NCBI GenBank assembly: GCA_949130485.1
Contig: OX422193.1
Span: 3,102,371-3,166,370 of the forward strand
Length of the DNA stretch: 64,000 nucleotides
Source: Agelas oroides
Lineage: Eukaryota; Porifera; Demospongiae; Agelasida; Agelasidae
Reading direction: 5' to 3'
Below, one piece after another: positions 1 through 11,016 of the stretch. How positions within the stretch are numbered: the first letter of the stretch is position 1; the number at the start of each line of letters is the position of its first letter. The notes beneath the pieces were generated by a model that was not told where the DNA came from, did no database searches, and saw only the letters and a program-made list of their open reading frames with translations. The position numbers were made by a program, and so were the translations under genes.

Positions 1-140
1 GCAGAAGTTTTCCAGGGACATTGCCTAGTGCATCATATAGTTTAGCCATTACAAGACATGAATCAAGAAACTCAGGGAAGGGGGTCCTAGGAGTGGCCGC
101 AGCAGTTGAAACTAGCTTACATTGACCTCGTGGCATGGGT

Positions 141-722
141 AGCAGAGAGTACCTAGAGCTCCATACTAAAATGTTCTGTGAGAGGATGGTTCAGAAGTAG
201 TTAGAGAGTATGCCTGGTGGATGAGTTCCGAGCATTGAAATTTACAGTGACCTTGAAATTATCACAGTTACTGTGCATTTGCACCCCCCTTACCGCCACT
301 GATTATCACAGTTACTAATAGTGTAAACAGACACCAACAGGGCTGCAATTCAAAGCAAGAGCAGATACCACGATCTTTATATAAACTACAACTTCAACCA
401 ATCGCATCATGGACTAATGAGTCATTTGTGCAGCAGAGAGTACCTAGAGCTCCATACTAAAATGTTCTGTGAGAGGATGGTTCAGAAGTAGTTAGAGAGT
501 ATGCCTGGTGGATGAGTTCCGAGCATTGAAATTTACAGTGACCTTGAAATTATCACAGTTACTGTGCATTTGCACCCCCCTTACCGCCACTGATTATCAC
601 AGTTACTAATAGTGTAAACAGACACCAACAGGGCTGCAATTCAAAGCAAGAGCAGATACCACGATCTTTATATAAACTACAACTTCAACCAATCACATCA
701 TGGACTAATGAGTCATTTGTGG
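141..722. repeat. 291-bp tandem duplication
   Basis: Positions 141-431 are repeated almost exactly at 432-722. Only one copy is present at the equivalent place in D3 (from about 47980), so the duplication arose in D1 after the blocks separated. No gene is apparent in it. Confidence 0.95.
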
Positions 723-1051
723 ATTCCTGGCCATTATAATGGTGACTCTAGTTAATGGAGAAACTGAACTATTTAGTAAACTTGACTGGCCTGTTCCAAC
801 TGTGGGTGTAAGACATCTATTTCAGGCTCATCTGGCGGAATGTGAAAATTATCTATATATATTATTTTATGCCAATGAATTTAGTGAATATGATTTCAAT
901 TTAAAACTAATATTTACAACAAATATACCAGCAAATGCATGATTGTGTGCCATATACCTCTTTTACTGCTAAAGAGTGAGACATAGTTGAAGCCGAGAAA
1001 AAACAAAGACTGTCACTACCCTCACTCTAAGAGTGTCACAAACAGCTGTTC

Positions 1052-1365
1052 ATGATTGAACGAGACTGTCAGGCAGTGGAACCCCAGGAGATTGATCAAT
1101 ACCGAGTGAGAGTATCTGGTGTGGCTCCACTTGCCATTCACTTCTCCTGCAAGTTGGTACCACATGGCGTTTTCTGTTCCTTGGTGGCATTCCTTCGGTC
1201 ACAATCATCTCCCTGGAGTTTGTCACTCTGCCCTGAAGACAACACCAAACCATTGTGCTTGACAACGAACTGCATCAAATTCCAGCTCCTGGATCATTCA
1301 CACTGATTGACACATTCTCTCGCTTTGAAGTACATATACGTCCTTTAACTCCTATACATAAAAGA
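1052..1365 (+). pseudogene. Decayed upstream exon of death-domain protein, copy D1
   Basis: The frame from 1052 reads a domain with motifs such as LAIHFSCKLVPHGVF and CLTTNCIKFQL. I associate these with sponge multidomain proteins of the NLR/ROC-COR-like type that end in death domains; this is recalled and not searched. Compared with the D3 copy, a 13-bp deletion after the FQL motif (about 1288) shifts the frame, so the stretch corresponding to TLIDTFSRFEVHI is read out of frame. The upstream codon that is TGA in D3 is CGA here, so the two copies carry different first lesions. Exon borders are uncertain. Confidence 0.6.
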
Positions 1366-2074
1366 GGTGTCACATGAGTGATGAACATGCCTATGTACAC
1401 TGCAGTTCGTGCTCTGTTTTGTTGTTAAATGTTACTCAGACTGGTGTTGACATACCTTTGTACTTTTGGGAGACTGGTTTTGGCTGAGCTTCTTGTATCG
1501 GTAATTCTGTATGGATGAAAGGTAAAGACCCATAAGCAGTTTTCATTTTTTGGCTATTAAAATTTCCTATAAGCACTACATCACATTGTTCTCCTTCACT
1601 TGTTCAATGCAAGTGTACAAATTTAAATCTATACACCACAAGGAAAAAAGAAAAGCCATAATTGAAGCACGAAATGTACCAGTCGTTAAAGAGTATAGAA
1701 TGTGCATTGGTTACATACCTCTGTCAACTTCAGAAAGTGTTTTCAATGGATTTCTTCCTTGAGTTGGAGATACTTGAGGGTTTCTGCTGCTTTCTGGATA
1801 CCCTTGAAAAGAGTGTGCCAAACCGATGGGCAAAAAACGCATGTGTCATGTGGTGCATTAATAGGAGGAAGTATGTCTTCCATTGGAAACACATTCTGGA
1901 GGTATGTGCATGTATGAGTGTTCTGACCACTAACATAGTGCAGCTACGTAATACTGAGCCAATGCACATTAAGCTGCTTTTAGAACTTTAGTGCACATTG
2001 TGCGTAGTACATCTGTTTTGCATAATGCCGTGCTGTGCACTAGACATGATGTGTGATCATTCTTCATTGATTAG

Positions 2075-2552
2075 GACGGCAAGCACCTACTGAAGACGTT
2101 AAGGTTGTACTGGAACAACCTTTTGGAGATGAAAGTATGTTCTTCAGTCTTGCCTTTTAGATCAACTGATGTAAATTTCCATCTCTCCATTATATGACAT
2201 TTGTCTTTTCATTGCCACTGCAGACTACCTAACTTTTGTGGAGTGCATCAGGTTCCAAGGGAGGGAGGAAATGATCAACATTGCTGAGAAAATTAGCACC
2301 AAATACCATGACTTTGGCCTCCTCCTCCTGGATGACCACAATGGAACTAGAGTGCGAAACATGGAGCTTAAGAACAACCAAGATGCTGAGTGAATCAACA
2401 AGGAGATCCTCCAAGAGTGGGTTACTGGGAGGGGGAAGAAGCCAGTGACCTGGGGAACCCTGACTGAGTTGTTATGTGATATTGCACTTTGTACTCTTGC
2501 TAGTGAGATTGAAGCAGTTAAATCAAAGTCAGCCTCTTCACAAAAACTATGA
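2075..2552 (+). pseudogene. Death-domain exons, copy D1 (nonsense mutated)
   Basis: Two exon-like pieces are joined by a short GT-AG intron. Exon 2075-2134 follows an acceptor ending GATTAG and ends at a GTATGT donor. Exon 2224-2552 follows CACTGCAG. The second piece encodes a death-fold helix bundle of about 108 residues, with the patterns IAEKISTKYHDFGLLLL, INKEILQEW and LASEIEAVK that are typical of sponge death domains. An AATAAA signal lies just after the stop, near 2566, so this is the 3' end of the gene. Codon CGA of the intact D3 domain is TGA here (2391-2393), removing the last helices. The likely original role was an adaptor or receptor domain in innate or apoptotic signalling, inferred from the family. 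Confidence 0.72.
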
Positions 2553-2559
2553 TTCACTG

Positions 2560-4086
2560 CTTATAATAAAATCTACATGAGGTTTCAGTCCTCTTTGCTT
2601 GTCTAGCGTGTCAACAGGTACATGATATGGAAACTTTATTTTACAACACCAAAACGTTTGCTGTTTTGGAAGTACATAATACCTGTACTCGTGCTGTTGG
2701 TATGTTTTGTATTATTAATTTATATGATAGCAATTGACTTGAATGCAGTTACAACTCTTTAGGCATGGTTGTTTCAATAGTTGCATGAAGCTGTGGCCAG
2801 GCTAAATTTTCAGTGAAGAAGGTAGGCAAGGCTACAAATCCATCAAGTCACTCTAAAGGAACAGACATCAGATAGTGGGGAGGTCAGATTGTTATCGTCT
2901 GGAACAGTGAGAACACAAGCTCTCATCAGGGTCTTACCAGTTTCCCTTTGCTCTGAAGTTGCAGCTTAGTGGTTTGCTGCTCCTTCTGTCGTTTGAGGGT
3001 ACAGTTGGACACATTCATGCTTTGATCGTCCAAGCCGTGATGAGGGTCCAAGTTCAGAAATAAGCTTTTCCAAGGCATTTTCAAAGATAATATTTATTCG
3101 GACCTTCTGCACAGAGCATCTTCTCCTAACACCTGGAATGGGGTTTACAGGTGCAACAGCTACCCGCTGCACTGATATTCATTCTTTTGTTGAATGCACT
3201 ATGGTGCTTAAACGTCCACGAGATGTCACATCTAATACCATAATATATGGGCTGCGCCACCTTGGCAAACTCTAACGTTGGAGTTGAAGTAATAACAGGA
3301 TACCACTCTTAGACTAGTAACTCCCGAGGGAATGTAAAGTCATAGCCAATCTTTTTATAATTCACAGGAATATTTTTTTGAGGCAAAAGACGTAATTCTT
3401 TCCCTAAGTAAGGCTAGTGTTGTGCATACTTTGGGGCATTTTACGTACAATGAAAGCCAATACCATGTGTAACCCAAAGCACAATTCTGTCCCATTAGTA
3501 ATGTAATTCTTTCCCATGAGTGACACATGGGATATTTCCTCTAATTATGTTTCTTTCTAAGGGACCCTATCTATGAGGACCACTATACACAGTTCCCACT
3601 ATCTACCCCCTATTTTGAATGTCCGTGTGTCTATCTGCCTACATACTTCTAAACTATGTACCCATTAATTAATGTTGAAATAGTATATAGATAAGTAAAA
3701 TGGACTATGTAGTGGCTGGACAGATGCCTATAATACCACCTACAGCCCAAATAGTGCATGAGCCATTGTTCATGTCCAGTTGTATCTGCAGTCGATCAAA
3801 AACAGGTTTAAGGTAATGAGTGGTACTCCACTCTTACAGCTAAACAAAGCTCAAAAGGCAGTATTAGCTACCACATTAGGCACTGCAGTTACCTCTCTTC
3901 TTTAGTACCACAATTTCCTGTAGTGGAATGCTTGAAAAGGTCCACCAAACAGATACACAGTTCACAGTGGCTAATGTGAGAAGATATTTCAGTTGTGTTG
4001 ACTTGCAGAGTAGATTTATTAGCAGCTGAGGCAGACACTTCACCAACCTTGAGGAGAAAATATTTGTGATTGGAAAACACTCTCCT
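2560..4086. other. Duplicated non-coding sequence of block D
   Basis: No coding signal was seen on either strand. The sequence is matched by D3 from about 50055 to 51635, with indels such as the extra hexamer-rich patch in D3 near 51010. Confidence 0.6.
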
Positions 4087-4140
4087 GTGGCAGAACAGTC
4101 TAGGGTGGCAGAACAGACTAGGGTGGCAGAACAGACTAGG
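4087..4140. repeat. 18-bp minisatellite, three copies
   Basis: The unit GTGGCAGAACAGACTAGG is present three times in D1. At the equivalent sites it is present twice in D3 (about 51636-51673) and once in D2 (about 36456), so its length varies between paralogous blocks. Confidence 0.9.
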
Positions 4141-5161
4141 GTGGCATTCTGGCTTGTATCCATGCACCTGTAGAGTGAACGAAGGGTATTCTACAACAGG
4201 TGTAAGTCGTGTAGTATTCAAGTGTACCATAGATGAGCTGAAGTTTTGCTGGCATTGAAGGTATAGGATAGGAAGTGTGTACATGCATGGATGAATGGTC
4301 AGTATAGCCTTGTAGGTACCTGAATCAAGAATACCTGAGTTCTCAAGTGCCAGTGATTGGAAAGTGTTCAGGTTTGGTCTCTTCAGTGGTCCTAGTCTGG
4401 AACCAGAAAGAAAACTGCCACCATTGAACTACCATGAGTAGTGACAATGGTGCAATCAATTCCAAGATGAGTTTCCAGTGTGTTTTTTTTTTGGTATATT
4501 TTACATAGCTGTCAAAGGAGCTGCTGCATGCTTGCATGATTTTCTTCAAAATTGACAATAACTGTACAAAAGTGTAAATTGTGACTAGCTTTTACCCCCT
4601 CCACATATATACATGCAGCTATTGGCACCACTTCGACACTTCAATTCACCTGCTATTGACCTTCTGCAGTAGTCCATGTTATTTAGACAAATCTACGATG
4701 TTGCTTTTTCTGTTATGCTAAATCTGCAGAACAAGGCGTATATTTCCGCGTCAACGTTAGTAAACCCCTTATGGCGCATGCACTCGCACTCTAGTCTCGT
4801 TCCAAGACCGCATTTTTCGCGCGCGCCCGCCGGAAAAAAGGGTCTGCCTATTCCGTTTTCGTTCAAGTGCGCCGGAATGCTGGCGCATTGTTCTTTTCTA
4901 ATTTAACGCTTGACGTCATCGAAGATTTCATTCCACAATGTATGCCAACGATCTGCTAGCGAAATGGACATTGATCGGGCAACCCTATCTGCCGTGAGTA
5001 GACTAGGCTATTGTATCTATCGAAAGGAGCACCAGTAGGCTGTCTAGGAGTTTGCTGTTTACTAGAGCGCTTTTGAATTCACAATCTAGTTGACATGACG
5101 TCACGGTAGTTTCAAAACATTGGAACCAAAACGGTATAGGCAGTTCACCAGACTACTTTCC

Positions 5162-5415
5162 TATGGAGCGCGGATGTGGACAAAATTGAAGATCGATGTC
5201 GAACGTCGATCAACGATCATCGACGTCGACATCAAACGTCGATGACCGATGTCGAACGTCGATCAACGTTCATCGATGTCGACATCGAACGTCGATGACC
5301 GATGTCGAACGTCGATCAACGTTCATCAATGACAATGTCGATGTCGAACGTCGGATCAATGATCGTCGATGTCGAACGTCGATCATCGTTCATCGAACGA
5401 TGGCCAATGTCGACC
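5162..5415. repeat. Left terminal inverted repeat with 53-bp CpG-rich array
   Basis: After about 33 bp of unique terminus, a 53-bp unit made of GTCGAACGTCGATCAACG-type words repeats from 5195, with starts at 5195, 5248 and 5301, and then decays to 5415. The density of TCGA and ACGTCGA palindromes is far above the surrounding DNA. The right end is the inverted counterpart. Such arrays are plausible transposase-binding sites, which is an inference. Confidence 0.9.
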
Positions 5416-5510
5416 TGGGAACGAGGCTATCAGCATCTGCTAGTCTCATTCCCAGATCAGAACGGGAATGAGACTGATCAGTGACACGTGTAGTCGTGCC
5501 TCGTGGTGCC

Positions 5511-8500
5511 ATGGATCAGTCGGAGAAGCTGCAGCAAGCCATTGATCTTCTTTCGTCTATCACTTCCTCCGACTCTTCCCAGTCATCCGCATCTGTTGCA
5601 CAACCGGGCCGTTCCTGTCATCCTCCCCAAAACCTTTTACCCAGAACCCGCAGAGGTATACACATTTTATAGTGGCTACATTCTAATACTCTCCACTTCA
5701 CCCTTCTATCTATAGTAACAGGTGTCTGTTGTGTGAAAGCCTGACTAATGGACCGCCCTGACTTTTGTGTGTCAACATTCATTCAGTAATCAAGTCTAAA
5801 CCACACCCCCAAATGCTCAGAAAGTAAATTAAGTCTGAACTGCACTCAAACATGCTCACTGAGCCTACAGTAACCTAGACTACAGGTTACAATATTTTTA
5901 AAAGATTTGCCAAGTGATATGAGGGTTGTGCAAACCTCAGGGAAGAGGCAGACATGACAGCTGACTTAATTTCCTACCTTACCTGGCAGATCAATATACA
6001 TGAAACATTTTTTTTCTTGCGGTGTAATTAATCAGCTGACAAAATCATGTGCCTGCATGCAAGTACCACAACCTGCACATGAAATTTGTATAGCAATAAT
6101 GTAATTTACAGACTACCTTTAATCCTGTCACTACAGGAGCAGGAATTGATGGTTCCTGTAGCCGTGCACTTCACGCTATCCGAGCTATTAGACAGCGCTT
6201 AGGGTCCAGTGATGTCGTAGCTGAGCAGAGGGCAAATTTTGCTCCTTATACTAAACCCTCAGCCTTAGGCAAAGGCCAGAATTGGACGGTGAAAATGGTC
6301 TGTCTCAGTAGCCATAATGCAACCAGAGTGCCATGTACTGTAGCTGACAGAGAAACCTTGGTGCAGGCGGGCTTGGGTGAAAAAAAGATCAGCATTCCAG
6401 ACATCAGCTGCTCTCCACAAGAGTTCAGGAATATTGTGGTGGCAGCATTTCCTAAGCTAGATGGATGTGGGGGCTTTGATCTTCTGCGCTGCATTCCCAA
6501 CACCAAAGATCTTGAGGCCATATCATTGGCAGTTTCCCAGTCCCCCAAGCTCCTGAAAAGTGTGGTGGGTGGTGGAAAAGTTTTCATCCGCCCAATCCAA
6601 CAAGACTTGGATTTGGACCTGGACAAGAAACTGATCGCCTCAGTTGAGGTTTGTGTGACATTAAGGACCAGCACACATATAAACTTGTGTCATATAACAA
6701 TGATCGTACTTGTAGGTTACAGAGAAGTGCATCCACTGCAAGAGGGAGGTGCCCATGCAAAGCTTACGGAAGCATGTGCAGGGTTGCAGGTTTGAAAGGT
6801 AAAATTAGCTCATTGTTGATGAGCAATAAGTATATTATGTCTGTGCTATAATTATTAAAGGCTCAAGACAACATTTGACTCTTCAAGTGATTCTGACTTC
6901 GAAGAAAAACCCATCCCCAAGGTTGCACACATTGCTATCTCATCTGATGATTCTGAGGTACAAGAAGTATGAGTATGTACCCTCAAATACTAGGCGTACC
7001 CAGTTGGATGCTTTGTCTCTCCAGCATGATGTAACCGAAACAGAAGAGGTGATGGTGGATCATGCAATTGCACTATCTGCTCCCTCTTGTTCCCACTCTA
7101 CAAGGTAAAATACCACAATTAATGTGCATGTATTAGGCTCTTAGGATGTTGATGCATACCTTTTTCTTGTCAGTAGTCAGGAACCACTCCATGTTGAGAG
7201 TCTCCAGGATGTTGTGAGGATGCTGTCTCAAAATGTACAGCACGAGACAATCACAATTCATATGAGAAGGGGACATGTACTTGAAGATGCCCTTCGTAGT
7301 GTCAGACGCAGAGGCTTTCCATTCACTCACACTGTGAAAGTAAGCATGCGTACTTATGAAAGTGAACTGATGATGGATTATATTGATTGTACGTGTATGA
7401 TTTATGTTTACGTATACCATCTCTGATTTTATTTCTTGTTATTGTCTAACAGACCAAGAAGTTCTGGTATGTTGGCCGTCTTATGGCAATGAGCTTGGTC
7501 CAAGATGGAAGTGGATTTCCTTACATGGCACCTCCGCTGTTTGAGTATTTGTGTGGGATGTCTACAATTGATGTGACCAAGGAGGATGTGCCTAGCTATG
7601 AAGTCCAACAGCTACTCCAGCAGGTATGCATGAAATTGGCATTGGATGAGTATAACTTCAGACAGCTCTTTAGCCGCCATGCTGACCAACAGCTTTGGCA
7701 ATAACTTCATGCTGTTACTCAGACAGGCATATATGCAAAGTATGTCACATTTTCAGTATTTAAGGTAGCATCAAAAGAGAAAGGCTTTCAGAAATGGCCC
7801 GGGTATCAGCCTACAGTATCTACATGTGGCACTATCTTAATTTGCTTGTTGCCTTCTTTTAATGTGACCATGTATTAGATTGAGGAAGCCACAGATGACA
7901 GAGCTTTGAAAAACGTGTGTTCAGAAGAAGTGGACCTAATTATGGAAGCTGGGTACACTAAGCCAGTAACTGCCATCACCATGACTGGCAAGGCAGAGCT
8001 CATGAATGTCCTGAAGTTTCATTACACCTTGTATCGCAATAAAGCAGTGCTAGACCAGTTAAAGTCTGGTCTGGATGTGCTTGGAGTCTTGGATGCGATG
8101 ATCCAGTGGCCAAGGATTCTGGAGCCATTCTTTGTAGGTGGGAAGCAAGGACCCCTCACTGCTGGTACGCATTTGTACTATACAACAGTACTATGTTATG
8201 TCCCACTCTGACTACTGTAACTTATGCCTCATGTAGACATGATCAAGAACATCCTCAAGGTAGTCCACTTCTCGGATGTTGGCACATCAGAGAGAGTCAA
8301 AGAGGAATCCACATACATGTTATTTCTTGATCTACTTCACCAGTGTGAAGGTATGACCATGTATTATGGTAGTATCATAGTACCATGCATAGTACAAGCA
8401 CATGATGTGATGTGTTACAAAATATACCATTTTTGCAGATGGTGAGGTCGCAGAGGTGACCCTTGAGCAAATCCTGAATTTTTTCACTGGTGCCAACTAT

Positions 8501-8683
8501 CCACCACCTTTGGGGTTTGATCAACCTGCTGCTCTGTGGTTCAGTCCACTTGCTGAGTTTCCATGTGCTTCTACATGTGCCTTGGAGCTTACACTTCCAA
8601 CAAAGTATCATGACAGCCCTGACATGTTTAAGGAGAAAATGATATATGCTTTGCTGAACCATGGAGGATTTGGATTGCTCTAG
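5511..8683 (+). CDS. Transposon-borne UBZ-like zinc finger/HECT E3 ubiquitin ligase
   Basis: Ten exons join in frame to a predicted 635 aa: 5511-5655, 6137-6648, 6716-6798, 6861-6966, 7025-7104, 7174-7339, 7453-7623, 7879-8164, 8237-8350 and 8439-8683. All have GT-AG borders; the 58-bp intron at 6967-7024 is the least certain. Residues about 224-243 form a C-x2-C-x11-H-x3-C finger with the spacing of RAD18-type UBZ ubiquitin-binding fingers. The part after about residue 309 is HECT: KKFWYVGRLMAMSL in the N-lobe, then the C-lobe with Cys601 in ASTCALELTLP and the terminal FGLL. HECT enzymes take ubiquitin from an E2 on this cysteine and pass it to substrates. The usual N-lobe segment with the GGPRREF-like loop is absent between exons at 7339 and 7453. 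It resembles G2E3-like genes of animals. Its role in transposition is unknown. Confidence 0.82.
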
Positions 8684-8906
8684 ACACTTACACATTGTTC
8701 ATGTAACCGCAGGGTGCGGCCAAGCATGCATATCTTGAGTTGTTACTGCCTGTTGCAGTTGGCATGTGTCAGCATATTATACTGCCTATGGACCTGTGTC
8801 AGCATATTGTGAATTAAGTGTTACTGCCTGTGAGTGTATGTTTCCTCTAAATGGTTTGACGTCACACGACATTGTGATAAAAATTACATGTGATCAATAT
8901 CAATAA

Positions 8907-10457
8907 CTACATACAGGCACTCATAAATGCACGTGTCATCAGATACAGTGAAATACCAAGGTCATCACACTGTTCTAATGGGTCCACAGCCTGCCTTAGT
9001 TCACTCCATTGTTGAGGAGTAAGGAAGTCGGGTGTATCAGGGACCTCCACAGTGTCTGTGGTAATTCCATTTGATAATGGCTCCTCCCAGTCAATCCCAT
9101 AGTATTCCTGAGGAGGAAAAGTATGTTGATTGCCAGTTTAGTACACCTGAAACTGCAACATCTATGTAACATGGACCTCCACATGCATGAGAATGGAGTT
9201 TTCACTTCATGCACAAAAACATCAATCATCTCTTACCAAGGCATCTCCCACAACACCCTGAACTGCTGCATCATCTCCAGATTCTTGACTGAATCCTCTT
9301 ATCCATAGCTGGTATGGGCTTCGATTTCTGGCTGTACGTAAACGATGGTGACCATATGCTTGCCGAAACTCATCAAGCTGGAGGTTGATACGAGGAATAA
9401 ATACATAGTGCAGAGCTAAGAGATCAGTGTCCTTTGAATCATCCAACCAACCACTGTCTTCTAGTGTGTAGAACAAATGGTAGAAAAGTGAAATGCAACC
9501 CATAAAAAGGTCTCTCCAGAGTCTTTCTATCCTCTGATTGTGAACACTTCGTCCGGTAATACAACTTCCACGTCCAGGCCCACGTTCTGGGTGACTCAGC
9601 ATGAATTCCGACACCCTCACGTTCTCACCTCCCCGATCGCATCTTACTCTTGAAGGTAGTCCATACCGCCTTACAGCATCCAGGAAGCAGGTTAGTACTG
9701 TAGCTGCTTTGTTGTTTGTAGAGGCTCGGAGGTACACAGGTAATCTGGAGTACCCATCTATTCCCCCATGAATGACAACACGCCACTTGATCAATTTGTG
9801 GTATCCGTCAATATGCCACAGACTGTTTGACATGCAGACATTGTAACGCCTCCGGTGGAGAGCTCGTCTAAATCGTGTCTCTATCCCTCTGGGGTCAATT
9901 CTCATGAGGCTGTCCCTGACCCTAGAACGTTGGATCCTTAGACCCATGCCCCTTAGGAACCCAGCAAGTGATCTCACACCTGAATTAGGGTGGGTGTCAA
10001 CAAACTGCCTTGTAACAGCATCAAGGTCTCTGTTATCAATCTCACTATAACAAGCCTCCTCCTGTAGCCCATACTGGAGAATTCTCCTTCTCACTGTTCG
10101 AGGACTAATACCTAACAAGTTTGCTATGTCACGATTTGAGAATTGAAGCTCCAGTAATGCCACAAGTTGCTCCTCGCTAATTGGAATTTGCGGTCGTCCT
10201 CGAATGTGCTGGAGGCGGCACGCATCTAAAAGTTGCTGAACATCTCTAACCACATTGACAATGGCCGCCACAATCACCTCACCTTCTGATGGTTGTAGAA
10301 TTCCCTCAACTAACACAACATCTCTAAGGAGCAGTTCTGCCTGCACCGAGATCCCTTCCACAGCATCCACATCATCTAAACAAGTATCAGCTGCATGCTG
10401 GATGCCTATAATAGCATCTTCAACTTCTAATAGGAAATCTTGTAGTTCCTGGTCCAT
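8907..10457 (-). CDS. Integrase-core (rve-type) DDE transposase
   Basis: Two exons, 10457-9237 and 9107-8907, join in phase 0 across a GTAAGA donor and CTCCTCAG acceptor to give 473 aa. Residues about 100-130 form a helix-turn-helix (NRDIANLLGISPRTVRRRI). The RNase H-like core shows D217 (WHIDGYHKL), D274 (RCDRGGEN) and E311 (NQRIERLWRD), so all three catalytic residues are present with about 36 residues between the second Asp and the Glu. The C-terminal exon has YGIDWEEPL followed by an acidic tail. These proteins cut and join element ends, and the gene ends 223 bp from the convergent HECT gene. The start ATG lies just inside the right inverted repeat. No stop or frameshift was seen, so the enzyme may be functional. 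Confidence 0.9.
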
Positions 10458-10546
10458 GTGTCACTTTTGCTGTTTTCAGTCTCGTTCCCGATCTAGAGAA
10501 TAGGACAACCTTACCCATTCCCAAACCAGCGATTCGTTGCTTGACA

Positions 10547-10761
10547 TTGACGTCGGTCAACGATCAACACATCGACGATCGTCGAAATAGTTCATCGACG
10601 TTCGACATCGACATCGATGAAAGTTGATCGACGTTCGACGTCGACATCGATGAACGTTGATCGACGTTCGACATCGGTCATCGACGTTCGATGTCGACAT
10701 CGATGATCGTTGATCGACGTTCGACATCGATCTTCAATTTTGTCCACATCCGCGCTCCATA
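10547..10761. repeat. Right terminal inverted repeat of the HECT-integrase transposon
   Basis: This is the inverted complement of 5162-5415: the same 33-bp terminus followed by GTCGA-rich words in the same order. Left and right arms differ by small indels and substitutions, mostly toward the inner side. Confidence 0.9.
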
Positions 10762-10800
10762 CTTTCCCGCTCGGCGAAAAGTTGTCTGGGCACGAGACTA

Positions 10801-10980
10801 CATGCACTCTGCATGGGCGTAGATACGTACTGTTTCTTAAAATGGTGGGTTAGCTTCCACGCAATGGTCTAGTAAGTGTTTAAATACTAAGACGACTTAC
10901 CTCTTTAGCTCGAACTTACGTAACATTTGGACCTGAATTCACTTCCGGCATTGAACCCAGCCCTTCGCCCGCGGATTATT
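10801..10980. repeat. Right edge of block D1
   Basis: The sequence from CATGCACTCTGCATGGGCG onward matches 37090-37268 and, after the Ginger insertion there, 39336-39370. The first 80 bp also match D3 (52293-52372). The word CACTTCCGGCATTGAACCC is the unoccupied target site for the Ginger-like element near MT3. Confidence 0.9.
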
Positions 10981-11016
10981 GTCCATTTTAGCCTCTGCAC
11001 TCGCGAGCGGGAAATA

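Larger units (their letters stand above)
1..4791 (+). repeat. Segmental duplication block D, copy D1
   Basis: The block from the window start to 4791 is repeated with high identity at about 47834-52300 (D3). Its two ends also recur in a gutted copy around 31060-31640 and 36090-37264 (D2). The copies share non-coding as well as exon-like sequence, so this is a genomic duplication and not a shared gene family. D1 carries a private 291-bp tandem duplication and ends where a MITE begins at 4792. The same position in D3 is uninterrupted. Contents are decayed death-domain exons and otherwise unrecognised sequence. Confidence 0.93.
5162..10761. mobile_element. Complete IS3EU-like DNA transposon with a HECT gene and DDE integrase
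   Basis: The element is bounded by TATGGAGCGCGGATGTGGAC on the left and its inverted complement on the right. A perfect 6-bp target duplication, CTTTCC, flanks it (5156-5161 and 10762-10767). It carries two genes running from the ends toward the middle: a HECT-type ubiquitin ligase on the plus strand and an integrase-core transposase on the minus strand, ending 223 bp apart. Both reading frames are open across predicted introns, so the copy may be autonomous. The 6-bp duplication and integrase-type enzyme fit the IS3EU superfamily as I remember it; this was not checked against a repeat library. Confidence 0.85.
4792..10800. mobile_element. MITE with TAGTCTCG termini, split by a 5.6-kb transposon
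   Basis: The termini read TAGTCTCGTTCC on the left and, in inverted complement, TAGTCTCGTGCCC on the right. Inner sequence includes a GC-rich run with CGCGCGCG and an inverted CTGCCTAT-CCGTTTT pair. The right flank is CATGCACTC (10801-10809) and the left flank is a related CTCGCACTC. The unoccupied site in D3 has a single CATGCACTC at 52293-52301. Without the nested element the MITE is about 400 bp. The same terminus family recurs at 43678, 44553 and 55981. Confidence 0.82.

Noticed and set aside
1662-1991. 109-aa frame conserved in both D blocks (also 49179-49508)
   Set aside because: Conservation follows from the recent segmental duplication. Overlapping frames on both strands are equally conserved and none has a recognisable motif.
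5196-5484. CRISPR-like regular repeats in the HECT transposon ends
   Set aside because: The repeats are contiguous 53-bp tandem units without unique spacers and form an inverted pair, in a eukaryotic genome.
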